The notes beneath the pieces are model-generated. The model was given only the letters and a program-made list of their open reading frames with translations, had not been told where the DNA came from and made no database searches. The position numbers and the translations under genes were made by a program. From assembly GCF_030811455.1 (NCBI RefSeq), contig NZ_JAUSQU010000001.1:1488001-1552000 (forward strand): DNA of 64,000 bases, given 5' to 3'. Positions 17,901-26,453 of the stretch are shown piece by piece (positions within the stretch are counted from its first letter, which is position 1; every line of letters starts with the position of its first letter). This DNA comes from Streptosporangium lutulentum. Its GTDB lineage: Bacteria; Actinomycetota; Actinomycetes; Streptosporangiales; Streptosporangiaceae.

Positions 17901-19188
17901 CGACATCGGGGTCGCGCCGTCCTGGCCGGACCGTACCCGGTGGGCCCCGCCCGAGCAGGTCGCCGCCGAGATCGTCGAACGACTGTCCGAGCAGGAGGCC
18001 GCCCTGGCGGTCGGTTCCGTCCTGCCGGACGGCACGGCCGAACTCCTCGGCCTCTATGACGCGGCCACCAGGGGCCGGTCGGCGGGGGAGACGGCCCGCA
18101 AGGGCGTTCGCGACCGGATGACGGAGGCGCTCAAGGAGTTCAACGACGCGCTCAACGCCTGCGAGGAGGACTACCGGCTCGACTGGGAGCCCGGAGACTC
18201 CGTGGTCGTCGTGCAGGTCCTCGACGCCGACGGCCGCCACCCGGTGGCCGAGTTCGCGCGGCGCATCGCCGACCGCGCGGAAGAGCAGGGATTCCTCCTG
18301 GAAGAGCGGGAGCGGACCGTCTTGGAGGACGAGCTGCTGGCCGGCCTGTCCCAGCAGATCTTCGACCGGGTCTTCGTGGCCAGAGACCTGGTCAAGGGCA
18401 TGGACGCCGACACCAGATCCAGGCCGATGTCGACCGGTACGACGGTGGGCATTCGCTGGGTCGTGTCCGACAAGATCACAGATCTGCAGAAGGAGGTCTC
18501 CGAGCTGCTGGGACAGGAGGGTCTCGGCTCCGAGCAGCTGGCCGGTCTGCGCCGCCTTCTGCGGAAGATGATCCACGAGTATCGGGCCGGACACCCCAGG
18601 GCGACCTACAGGGAGGTGCTCTCCACGGTCCTGGACTACAGGACCTGGCGCTCCTTCGAGCTGCGGCTGAAGGTTCCCGGAGAGGACGACGTGAAGCTGA
18701 GCAAGAAGCGTCACTCCCAGATGTCGGGAGGGGAGAAGTCCGCCGCGATCCACCTGCCGCTGTTCGCCGCGGCGAACGCCATCTACTCGTCCGCTTCGAG
18801 CACCTGCCCCCGGATGATCGCGCTCGACGAGGCGTTCGCCGGCATCGACGACGTCTACAAGCCGGACCTGCTCGGGCTCACCGTACGGTATGACCTGGAC
18901 GTGTTCATGACGGGCCATGACCTGTGGGTCCGGTATGCCACGGTCCCCGCGGCGGCCCACTACGACATGCACAGCGACAAGGCCTCCCACACGGTCTCGG
19001 CGATGCTCGTCCTGTGGGACGGAAGCGAGCTCATCGACTCCGGGGCGGGGTTCTCCGGCAACGACGAACTGGCCAGGGAACTGCTGGGGTTCGCCCCCAC
19101 CCGACGCGTGCCGCTCGAGGCCGGCCTGCTGGAGTCGGCGGAAGGACTCGACGAGGACAAGGACGAGGAGACAACGGCCCCGGTCTGA
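14980..19188 (+). CDS. jetC: Wadjet-type JetC, SMC-like ATPase (TIGR02680)
   Basis: 1402 aa from GTG 14980, preceded by GAAGGAGG. Walker A is LRGHNGSGKTKALEVLFPF near residue 30, the ABC signature is QMSGGEKSAAIHL near residue 1250, and Walker B is MIALDEAFAGIDD, so the two halves of a complete head are present. Between them are about 1100 residues of heptad-rich coiled coil with a hinge-like region around LWQLVRFADGVPDTEAA. This is the MukB-like loop-extruding motor of the cassette. The JetD nuclease gene (DUF2399/TIGR02679) that normally follows is not there. The frame has no stop or frameshift. Confidence 0.88.
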   Translation: MTRFRPSRAGLINIWDYTDEEFVFADGRLVLRGHNGSGKTKALEVLFPFVLDGVVDARRLDPFSGENRTMKSNLLYRGQESEYGFVWMEFAAAGRTVTLIIALRAHKDRPAVKTSFFVTAKRLGIDFGLLSEDSRPLTEQQLKRVLEPEAWYDSATDYRDAVDAALFGLGRERYTQLLDLLLALRRPLLAKDLDPGKVSDTLTAGLSPVTEDLVEQAARDFENLAAVQRLVDDLTSADGAARAFLGCYADYLRVNARFHLDRIGTRTEQVVGHATAIAEARAEMRRAGAAQDEAKEARRVAGVEQNRLVGRLEGLKKHEAYTAQGQLDSLRGQVGQGAQEIAREREANARAAAHIVDLDREAGEVERQLKNAREAVGRQSSDMAEAAGLAGLTVPDDGDLREARAQATARLEDVEDVRRRLATLGEAERDRGHAEQALQKVDAKIEAGERACESAERELAEVRARAEEDLRAWAGRWSGDHPDPVASATDVAVLVESLAHLGEAGAPSLGEVFGDLTEARRTALVTQVAGLETKLGELAAELERLTASRDEVAAERDDAPPLAATRHAARDERPGAALWQLVRFADGVPDTEAAAVEGALEAAGLLTSWIHPDPRLTEAALEMAEADTYLLPAPAGRRPAGRTLASVLVPEEQGPVPAEIVSDVLGSIALTDELTVTSPAPAISGRGQFSSGIHLGAQPKAAPEYIGATHRTTRRKARIAEYERRIQAGSQERARGEAERDALQRRLDDIGRARVELRPMAKNLLKTTAVLAEKSTLLAAARMERFEAATVLDGTTAEVDAERRRLRQTAADRNMPSDAAEVETIARAIADFTRAAEGLGQRLTGVETLGQDLAGRRRTIARLDTEHKNASAALVEKEEAHLGAAERLAALEETLSAPLQEILGQIGEAERSLSEAKATWQAEDERARREHDALVKAESTYEHGGISLREALRELLDQLASFAPFAHADLRPVLDIGVAPSWPDRTRWAPPEQVAAEIVERLSEQEAALAVGSVLPDGTAELLGLYDAATRGRSAGETARKGVRDRMTEALKEFNDALNACEEDYRLDWEPGDSVVVVQVLDADGRHPVAEFARRIADRAEEQGFLLEERERTVLEDELLAGLSQQIFDRVFVARDLVKGMDADTRSRPMSTGTTVGIRWVVSDKITDLQKEVSELLGQEGLGSEQLAGLRRLLRKMIHEYRAGHPRATYREVLSTVLDYRTWRSFELRLKVPGEDDVKLSKKRHSQMSGGEKSAAIHLPLFAAANAIYSSASSTCPRMIALDEAFAGIDDVYKPDLLGLTVRYDLDVFMTGHDLWVRYATVPAAAHYDMHSDKASHTVSAMLVLWDGSELIDSGAGFSGNDELARELLGFAPTRRVPLEAGLLESAEGLDEDKDEETTAPV

Positions 19189-19677
19189 AGGCCAGGGCTT
19201 GAGGTGTCGCACGGACGTCAGAGTCACGATCACGCTGTGACCGGTAGGCCCGTCCCCAGGGGGTGGAAAAAGGTTCACTGCTACGCGCTGGTCGGCACTG
19301 CTGGCGAAGCCACTGACCCCAGCGGCGCGGACGCATGAGCCGCCGGGCTATGGCGCGGGCAGCTCGCCCTGGATTTTTTGGGGCATCCGCCATCGCGGCC
19401 GCTGGAGCGGAGGATCTGTAAAACATCGTCGTGTGGTGCTGCGCCATCAAACCGATGGCAGCCACGGAGTCGTGGTTGCTCTACACGCCCGCCGGCTAAT
19501 TTTCCCTTGATCGTTATACCTTTTCATGTTTGCCGTTCACTCCACCACCCGTGATCATTTGGCTTGATCGTTTCTCTTTCTTTGAGTAAATTTTACTGAT
19601 AACTTCCTGCGAGTCGAATCCTTGTTCGCATGCCCCGCACTGCCGTGCGGGCCATAATCATGCACGCAGGAGTATTA
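19189..19677. other. Non-coding gap after jetC, possible deletion scar
   Basis: No supported gene lies in these 490 bases, where jetD would be expected. GGTGGAAAAAGGTTCACTG (19262-19280) resembles, in reverse, the left end of the IS5-family element at 26452, with 13 of 15 matches over the GAA-AGGTTCACTG core. From about 19500 the DNA turns AT-rich up to the toxin start. A hairpin (CCCGCAC 19634-19640, GTGCGGG 19645-19651) lies in the toxin leader. Confidence 0.4.
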
Positions 19678-22600
19678 GTGTCATTGAACGCAGGGGTAAG
19701 AAAGACTTCGCCCCCCTTACCTCATCACAGACGCAGCAAACGTCGATTCGTGAACGTCCTTGCGGCAGGACTGTCGGCGATGTTGATCGTCAGTTTGGCT
19801 GCAGTCCCATCATGGGCACAGCAGGAACCGACACCGACTCCGGCCCAAACGCAGCCCGCACCCGCACCCGCACCCGCACCAAAGGGTGGTACGCCGGTTG
19901 TGGACAAGGTGGTGGAAGCCGCCAAGGAGAAAGCCGCCAAGACCGGCAAGCGCGTGGAGATCCCCTCTCAGCAGACCGAGACCACGACGGTCTTCGCCAA
20001 TCCCGACGGCAAAACCCTGCGGATGGAACAGCACGCGCAGCCCATCCGGGTCAAAAAGGCCAAGGGCAACGGTTTCACGCCGATCGACACCACCCTCATT
20101 GAGGAAAACGGGGTCATCAAGCCCAAAGCCGTCAGAGGCGAGCTGACCTTGTCGGTGGGCGATGACACCGCCTTGTTGAAGAGCAAGAGTGCACAGGGCA
20201 CCGCGGAGATCGCCGCTTCCGGCAAGCTGCCCAAGCCGAAGCTCACCGGGAATGCCGCCACCTACCAGTCCGCCTACGGCGAAGACGTAGACCTGGTGGT
20301 CACCGCGACCGCGACCGGCTTCCGGCAGCAGATCATCATCCGTGAGCGGCCCACCGGCCCGCTGACCTTCCGCCTTCCGGTGGACCTGCCCGGGGGCATG
20401 TCCTACGGCACGAACGCTGCCGGGCAGCCTACGCTGCTGGCCGAGGACGGCAAGAAGAAGATCGCCGACATTCGGCCGGCGCCGCTGCTCGACGCTGTGG
20501 CCGCCGATGGCAACGGGCCGATCGACGCAGGCAAGGTCGGCAAGGCCGCCGTCAGGGTGGAGCAGGACAGTTCCACCCTGGTGCTCACCCCCGACATGAC
20601 GTTCCTCGCCGATCCGGCGGTTTCCTACCCGGTGACCTTGATGGCCATCGACTCCGACTGGTGGGAACCCGCCCTGGGCAATGACACCTTCGTCAACAGC
20701 TTGGACTACCAGGACGGCTACTACAACAGCAGCCTGGACCGGATCCTGGTGGGTAAGTCCAACAGCGGGTCGGTGCGCTGGCGCAGCTACATCCGCTTCG
20801 ACGAGATCCCCGCAGACTCCCCGCTACGGAACGGAACGGTCGACAATGCCGACCTGGTTCTGTGGAACCACTTGTCCAACGACTGCGGCGAGTTCGTCGG
20901 ATCCGGTATCACCGCCCTGCGCATCACCCAGCGCTGGGATGTCTCCACCCTGACGTGGAACAACCAGCCGCTGGCCACCAGCGCGGGTGCGAACACCGAG
21001 TACGGCGCCTATCTCCCTGGCTGCACCCGCGGCTACATGAACTACGAGCATGACCTGATCCACTCCGTCAACGACATCGTCCAGGCCTGGGCCGACGGTC
21101 AGCCGAACTACGGCTTCCAACTCGCCGCCGGCAACGAATCCGACATCACCAACTGGCGCCGCTACCGGACCCAGGAATACACCTGCTGCAGCCCGGGCGC
21201 CCATGCTCCCAAGCTCACCGTCGACTTCACGCCCGCGCAAAAAGTCAAAGTTGTTTTCGGGTTTGATCAGCGGCGAACCACCCTGCCTACCTATGACGAG
21301 GCAATAGCAGCGGAGATTGATCCAGGAAAAAGCGAAGGTCCGGCCATCACCGTCGATGGCTCAATCGCCCTAGAAAATGGTAGAGGAACGGCCTACCAGG
21401 TTAACCCCGATAACATCCGGCCGCAGGAAGGCGAGACTTGGGATTCGGATCCTGAGGTCGAAAACGATCAACCGGCGACTGTGGTCGAGACAAGCCCGGC
21501 CAAGGACGCTACGCGGGTTTCCCGAGATGCTCAGGTAAAAGTTACTTTTAGCGAGAGCGTCGACGGGGCCCGCCTCCTTTTAAGGGACGCGGCTGGTACC
21601 TCGATCGACGGCACCACATCAATGGACGCCGACAACAAGGTCTTAACCTTCACTCCTAGCGGGCCTCTCACAGAAGGAACCACTTACACCGCTGAGGCGA
21701 GCGGAGCCTACACATTGTGGGATGTTGTAATGGCTCCCCATTCTTGGTCGTTTGGCACCCTTGACGCGAACGAGCGGGGCCACTGGTCCTTTGATGAAGG
21801 TTCGGGGAAAATCGCAGTTGACTCCTCTGGACACGACCACAACGCAACACTGAATGATTCATCAGCCTGGATTCCAGGAAAGATCGGCAGCGCAATCTCA
21901 AATGCGCCTCCCGTGCAAATGCAAAATGCGGCTCCCTCAGCTGATTCTCAGACACGGGAACGTGCTGCCGCCTCGCAGACGGCAATGGAACAAAGTAAGC
22001 AGATACAAGTCGCCGGGGAAACTACCGAGACGAGCGTCACCTACGCGCTGCCCGATGGGAAGTCGTTCAGGACAGAGATCGCTGCTGGCCCGGTGCGGAC
22101 CAAGCAAAACGGTGCCTGGGTGCCAATCGACACCGCCCTAACCGAAAAAGGCGGGGTGATGCAGCCAAAGGCGATCAAGACTGGTGCCGCAGTGGAGGTC
22201 TCTAGCGGCGGCACAGGTCCATTCGTGAAGATGACTGCCGCCGACGGGCAGACCTACGCGTTGCGCTGGCCCACAGCGCTGTCGAAGCCGAACCTTAATA
22301 AGAATGTGGCCACCTTCGCCGACGCCGCAGGCCGCGGCGCAGACCTAGTGGTGACCGTGTTGCCGACCGGGTTCCGACATGATGTGGTGCTGCGCGAGCG
22401 GCCTGCCGCGCCACTGGAGTTGCGCATCGGTGTGGAGACCGGAGGTTTGGCACTATCAGAGGGTAAGGGCGGGCGCCTGCTGCTCACTGGTAGTAGGAGT
22501 AAGAAGCTGGTGGCGTCGGCGCCGCAGCCGGTGATGTGGGATGCCAGCACCAAGGGCCGCCTGCCCAAGGCCAGGCACGCGAAGATCGCCACCGACGTGG

Positions 22601-25600
22601 TGACCACGGACGGCCGCACCGAGCTGGTGCTCAAGCCCGACCACACGTTCCTCACCGACCCGGCCACCAAGTATCCGGTGCGGGTGGATCCGACCACCAC
22701 GTTGCCGTTCAACCATGATGTGGAGGTCTGGGCCACCGACACCGCGAACCAGCCGGCCATTCCGAATGGCGATTATCTGATGGCCGGGCGGATGTTCGGC
22801 ACCTTGTCCCGGGTGCACCTGCGCTTCGACACCGCCACCCTGGCGGGCGCCGCGGTGACCGACGCCAAGCTGTCGCTGCTCAACATCGACGCCCAAGGCT
22901 GCGGCGCCACGGTCGGGCCGGGCATCCAAGCCCGACGCCTGACCTCGGCGTGGGATGAGAACAACCTCTACTGGGCCAACAAGCCGACCTCCACCGCCGA
23001 GGACGCCCAAATCAACAGGGCAGCCCTCAACCCGAGCTGCGAGCCGACTCCGCTGGAGTGGCCGGTCACCGCCATCGCCCAGGACTGGTCCGCCGGCGCC
23101 GCCAACCACGGCCTGGTGCTACAGCACCCCAACGAGGCCAACACCGCCGACAACTACCGGGTCTTCCCCGCCTCCGAGGAGACCTTCGACTTCAACTCTC
23201 CGCCCAAGCTGACCATCACCACCTCCGGATCGGCTTCAGCTCCGGCGATCACTGGTTTGACGGTGACCCCGGCGCAGAACGTGGCGGGCATCACGACGGT
23301 CACCTCCCCCACCCCGCAACTCGCGGCGACTGTCTCCGACACCGCAGGGGGCAACCTGACCGGCCAGTTCGAAATCGAGCACGACCCCACCGCCACCGAG
23401 CAGGGCACTGGCCAGATCTGGACCGGAACCTCGACCGCGGTGGCCTCCGGTGCTCAGGCCACGGCCGTCGTCCCGGCAGGAAAGCTGACCGACGGCTGGA
23501 AGGTCCGTTGGCGCGCCAGTGCGGCCTCGGCTACTGCCACCTCGGCGTGGTCGGCCTGGCAGCAGGCCACCATCGACGTGCCCGACCCGACGGTCGGCCA
23601 GTTCCAGGTCACCCCTTCCACTCTGGTGGGCGGCAAGACCGTCACCACCAGCCTCACCCCGAAGCTGCTCACCACCGTCACCGACCCTGGCACTCATCCG
23701 GTCCGGGCTGAGTTCGAACTCGAGCACGACCCGGCCGCCACCGGACAGGGCACCGGCCAGATCTGGACCGGCGCCGTCGACAATGTCGACTCTGGCACCC
23801 AGGCCACCATCACCGTCCCCGGCGGCAAGCTGACCGATGGCTGGCTAGTGCGCTGGCGCGCTCGCGCGGTTGCTGGAGAATCGTCCTCGGCCTGGTCGGA
23901 CTGGCAGCAGGTCGCAGTAGACGTCATTCACCCCGGTGAGGAACCGCTAGCACAGACCACCGGGCCAGTGATCCATACCGACCAGAGTTTCACCGTTGCC
24001 GCTTGGCTGCGATGGAACGATAAGGACGGCGACTACACGGTCATCGAACAGAAGGGTGTCCACCAGGCGCCGTTCCGGCTAGGAAATGACCCCGACCGCG
24101 GCTTACTCTTCACTTTCACCAGCGCCGACACCACTGATGCGACAACCGAGGGTGCGCTCTCCGATGTCGAACCGCCGGTCAATGAGTGGTTCCATCTCGC
24201 CGGCGTGTATAACGCCACGGCTAAAACTGCGACATTGTACCTTAATGGTGACCCAGTCAAGTCTGGACCGGTCAGCTTCACCGCCTGGAATGCTGATACT
24301 GCCATGACGCTGGGAACCAGCATGATCGGTGATCTCGACGAGGTGCGTGCCTATCAGCGAGTATTGGCCGCACCTGAGATTGCATCTTTGTCTGATATCG
24401 CAGCTTATAGCGCCTCAGGCGTAAAATTTCCTCTCCCTGCCAAGAAGGGCGTAGAAGCCTCGTCAATGGCGGACCCCGTAGTCCCTAAATTCGACTACGA
24501 ACGCCACTCGATCGAAACTTGCAACGAAAAGCTCACGCCAAGCGGGTTGTATCACACTGCCGAGGGGTTTGCTGAAGTTCGCCCTTACAGTGGATGTTGG
24601 ACGAAATGGCTCGGATGGGGAGAGTGGGAGATAGACCGAGTTAAAAGCGTCGCTGCTGGTAGGCCGATCCCTATGCCGGATAGCAACACAGCGACGGTGT
24701 TAGAAGCGACCGTTGTCATGCACACCTATCTTGGCAATACATATGAAACTGGTGTTATAGGTGGCGCCGACACAACTCAAAAGCCTCGAGATATCACTAT
24801 CTTCACTCAAATAAGTGATATCCGTGACTATGTGGACGGCAACCTGACGGACGACAACGACAGCGATATATTGAGCTTAGAGATCGACAGGGAAGCCTCA
24901 GACGACTCCGAATGCGATCTGAAGGAAGGATCTACTACCCTTCCTCACAAAAAACCCATTAGCGCCTGGAAGACGAGCGGATATAATAAGTTTACTCTCC
25001 AGTCGACTGGTGGAGAGAACGACGGCACCGGTTCAATCGCAACATGTACGATAGAGCCTTGGATTCTATACGAGGACAAGTTTCTCGGTGTACTTGACAC
25101 CGATATCCCACTCTGGAATAAGCCGGAAACCCGAATCTATAACGACCGGCAATCTCCACACGTGCGTTGCGACAGCAAGGTGATGGGCAACAAAGTAGGG
25201 AAGGACTACTACAAGCACAAGGGAGCGTGCATCTTCCCCGCAGCGGACCGGATCTTTACCATGAGTCGCAGCGACTTCAACATCAGCAACCCGATACCTT
25301 CTCATGAAGTTAACAACGGTCCCGTACAAAACATTGACAAGGCGCTTAAGGACTCAGCCAATACCAATCCACCACTAAACGGGACTCCTCAGCCGAAAAA
25401 CATTCCAGGCAACTATGGGCCGGGCGATAAGCCGCTAGGAACGGCTTTAATTCGAACGACGAAAGAGAGCGAAGTAACTGCGAACCGTACGACCATAAAA
25501 GGTCCATGCGATCTTTATTACCCCAACCGAACTGCAAACAGCCAACAATGCGACGAGTATCCCTTCGGGTCCACGCAGAATGGGGCAGCGAAAGCCAACG

Positions 25601-25725
25601 GGCACTATGCGATCATGGCGGTGAATACCAAAAAGAATGGCTACCACGGTCGACAGCTGGCTGCATTCTATTCACGCTATCGCGTCGGTGGAGAAAATAA
25701 ATTCTGGATACGAATTATTAATTAA
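19678..25725 (+). CDS. Giant secreted mosaic polymorphic toxin with C-terminal NucA/NucB-like DNase domain
   Basis: About 2015 aa from GTG 19678 (GCAGGAG upstream; an ATG at 19630 lacks a ribosome site). Signal peptide RFVNVLAAGLSAMLIVSLAA ends near PSWA. Approximate order: Pro/Ala linker; first DNRLRE unit (residues 325-505, ITQRWDVSTLTWNNQP); Big_5-like domain (585-697); LamG N-half (HWSFDEGSGKIAVDSSG); second DNRLRE unit (1007-1180); two related fibronectin-like repeats (1184-1417), both with QGTGQIWTG; LamG C-half (TDQSFTVAAWLRW, LDEVRAYQRVL); linker; DNase-like tip with CDEYPFGSTQNGA. The last motif fits NucA/NucB nucleases. Base composition alternates between GC-rich and AT-rich blocks that follow the domain borders. 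It is expected to act as an exported antibacterial toxin; an immunity candidate follows. Confidence 0.75.
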   Translation: MSLNAGVRKTSPPLPHHRRSKRRFVNVLAAGLSAMLIVSLAAVPSWAQQEPTPTPAQTQPAPAPAPAPKGGTPVVDKVVEAAKEKAAKTGKRVEIPSQQTETTTVFANPDGKTLRMEQHAQPIRVKKAKGNGFTPIDTTLIEENGVIKPKAVRGELTLSVGDDTALLKSKSAQGTAEIAASGKLPKPKLTGNAATYQSAYGEDVDLVVTATATGFRQQIIIRERPTGPLTFRLPVDLPGGMSYGTNAAGQPTLLAEDGKKKIADIRPAPLLDAVAADGNGPIDAGKVGKAAVRVEQDSSTLVLTPDMTFLADPAVSYPVTLMAIDSDWWEPALGNDTFVNSLDYQDGYYNSSLDRILVGKSNSGSVRWRSYIRFDEIPADSPLRNGTVDNADLVLWNHLSNDCGEFVGSGITALRITQRWDVSTLTWNNQPLATSAGANTEYGAYLPGCTRGYMNYEHDLIHSVNDIVQAWADGQPNYGFQLAAGNESDITNWRRYRTQEYTCCSPGAHAPKLTVDFTPAQKVKVVFGFDQRRTTLPTYDEAIAAEIDPGKSEGPAITVDGSIALENGRGTAYQVNPDNIRPQEGETWDSDPEVENDQPATVVETSPAKDATRVSRDAQVKVTFSESVDGARLLLRDAAGTSIDGTTSMDADNKVLTFTPSGPLTEGTTYTAEASGAYTLWDVVMAPHSWSFGTLDANERGHWSFDEGSGKIAVDSSGHDHNATLNDSSAWIPGKIGSAISNAPPVQMQNAAPSADSQTRERAAASQTAMEQSKQIQVAGETTETSVTYALPDGKSFRTEIAAGPVRTKQNGAWVPIDTALTEKGGVMQPKAIKTGAAVEVSSGGTGPFVKMTAADGQTYALRWPTALSKPNLNKNVATFADAAGRGADLVVTVLPTGFRHDVVLRERPAAPLELRIGVETGGLALSEGKGGRLLLTGSRSKKLVASAPQPVMWDASTKGRLPKARHAKIATDVVTTDGRTELVLKPDHTFLTDPATKYPVRVDPTTTLPFNHDVEVWATDTANQPAIPNGDYLMAGRMFGTLSRVHLRFDTATLAGAAVTDAKLSLLNIDAQGCGATVGPGIQARRLTSAWDENNLYWANKPTSTAEDAQINRAALNPSCEPTPLEWPVTAIAQDWSAGAANHGLVLQHPNEANTADNYRVFPASEETFDFNSPPKLTITTSGSASAPAITGLTVTPAQNVAGITTVTSPTPQLAATVSDTAGGNLTGQFEIEHDPTATEQGTGQIWTGTSTAVASGAQATAVVPAGKLTDGWKVRWRASAASATATSAWSAWQQATIDVPDPTVGQFQVTPSTLVGGKTVTTSLTPKLLTTVTDPGTHPVRAEFELEHDPAATGQGTGQIWTGAVDNVDSGTQATITVPGGKLTDGWLVRWRARAVAGESSSAWSDWQQVAVDVIHPGEEPLAQTTGPVIHTDQSFTVAAWLRWNDKDGDYTVIEQKGVHQAPFRLGNDPDRGLLFTFTSADTTDATTEGALSDVEPPVNEWFHLAGVYNATAKTATLYLNGDPVKSGPVSFTAWNADTAMTLGTSMIGDLDEVRAYQRVLAAPEIASLSDIAAYSASGVKFPLPAKKGVEASSMADPVVPKFDYERHSIETCNEKLTPSGLYHTAEGFAEVRPYSGCWTKWLGWGEWEIDRVKSVAAGRPIPMPDSNTATVLEATVVMHTYLGNTYETGVIGGADTTQKPRDITIFTQISDIRDYVDGNLTDDNDSDILSLEIDREASDDSECDLKEGSTTLPHKKPISAWKTSGYNKFTLQSTGGENDGTGSIATCTIEPWILYEDKFLGVLDTDIPLWNKPETRIYNDRQSPHVRCDSKVMGNKVGKDYYKHKGACIFPAADRIFTMSRSDFNISNPIPSHEVNNGPVQNIDKALKDSANTNPPLNGTPQPKNIPGNYGPGDKPLGTALIRTTKESEVTANRTTIKGPCDLYYPNRTANSQQCDEYPFGSTQNGAAKANGHYAIMAVNTKKNGYHGRQLAAFYSRYRVGGENKFWIRIIN

Positions 25726-25733
25726 GTAAATAA

Positions 25734-25775
25734 GTGGCGGCGTCGCCGGAACGGTCGTTCCGGCGACGCCGCCAC
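25734..25775. terminator. Perfect 20-bp stem between toxin and immunity genes
   Basis: Positions 25734-25753 and 25756-25775 are exact reverse complements separated by GT, giving a near-continuous GC-rich hairpin. It begins eight bases after the toxin stop and ends about 20 bases before the immunity start. There is no T tract. It may end or attenuate transcription, or protect the mRNA 3' end. Confidence 0.6.
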
Positions 25776-25795
25776 GGCATGAGAGGAATAGACGA

Positions 25796-26398
25796 GTGAA
25801 TTCGTCCACTGATATATGGGACCTTATGGATTCTTGTGGGATGGCGGAGTCCTTCATGGGGGCATGGTGTGAAGGACTTTCTGTAGGAGAAGTAGCGGAG
25901 CGCCTCCGTGTCGATCCCGGTTCCATGATTGAATGCTCTTGGGAGGATATAGAGAACGGCCTAGGGCCCGATGTCATGTTAGGAGGGGCAGTGTGGATCG
26001 GTTCTCAGGGCCCAGGATGGACTCAGATCGTCCAGCTTGGAGGACTTCATATAGCGTCAATCGGACCGCAGGCTTCTCTTAGCGCCGATGGAGGGCGTCT
26101 ATTTTATTTAGGATGGCCTCTGCTTGAGACGGAAGGCCCCGAAGATCTCCAATATATTGTTAGCGGAAAGATTATTACCAAGTTGCCTCTTCTGAGTCCT
26201 GAGACAAGATCGGGATCTGATCCCAATGCGCTAGACGCCTACATGGAAGGATTAAATTTCGGCGCCAATTACAGATGGAAAGAGAGTATTACGTCAGCAT
26301 TAAAATTAATCGGCCGAGTCACGGGGCGGGCGATCGACGAAGATTGGATTGGTGGAGTTCATGCCGGATATATAATCCCAGAAACATTCTGGCCGTAA
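25796..26398 (+). CDS. Probable immunity protein of the NucA/NucB-like toxin (DUF6461-like)
   Basis: 200 aa, GTG start with GAGAGGA upstream. The pattern FMGAWCEGLSVGEVAERL at the N-terminus, SLSADGGRLFYLGWPL in the middle, and PLLSPETRSGSDPNALDAYM later resembles the DUF6461 family, whose members often sit beside actinobacterial toxins; this match is from memory. It has no signal peptide or membrane helix, as expected for cytoplasmic immunity. The codons are AT-rich like the toxin tip, so the two probably moved together. It lies 70 bp downstream of the toxin, with a strong hairpin between. Confidence 0.6.
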   Translation: MNSSTDIWDLMDSCGMAESFMGAWCEGLSVGEVAERLRVDPGSMIECSWEDIENGLGPDVMLGGAVWIGSQGPGWTQIVQLGGLHIASIGPQASLSADGGRLFYLGWPLLETEGPEDLQYIVSGKIITKLPLLSPETRSGSDPNALDAYMEGLNFGANYRWKESITSALKLIGRVTGRAIDEDWIGGVHAGYIIPETFWP

Positions 26399-26453
26399 CG
26401 ATCATTTTTCGGATGAGCTGGAAATAACTATTCACAACCCCTTTGCTATGACA

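Noticed and set aside
14908-19278. Two long minus-strand open frames opposite jetC
   Set aside because: Shadow frames of the SMC coiled coil; no recognisable domain and no start context.
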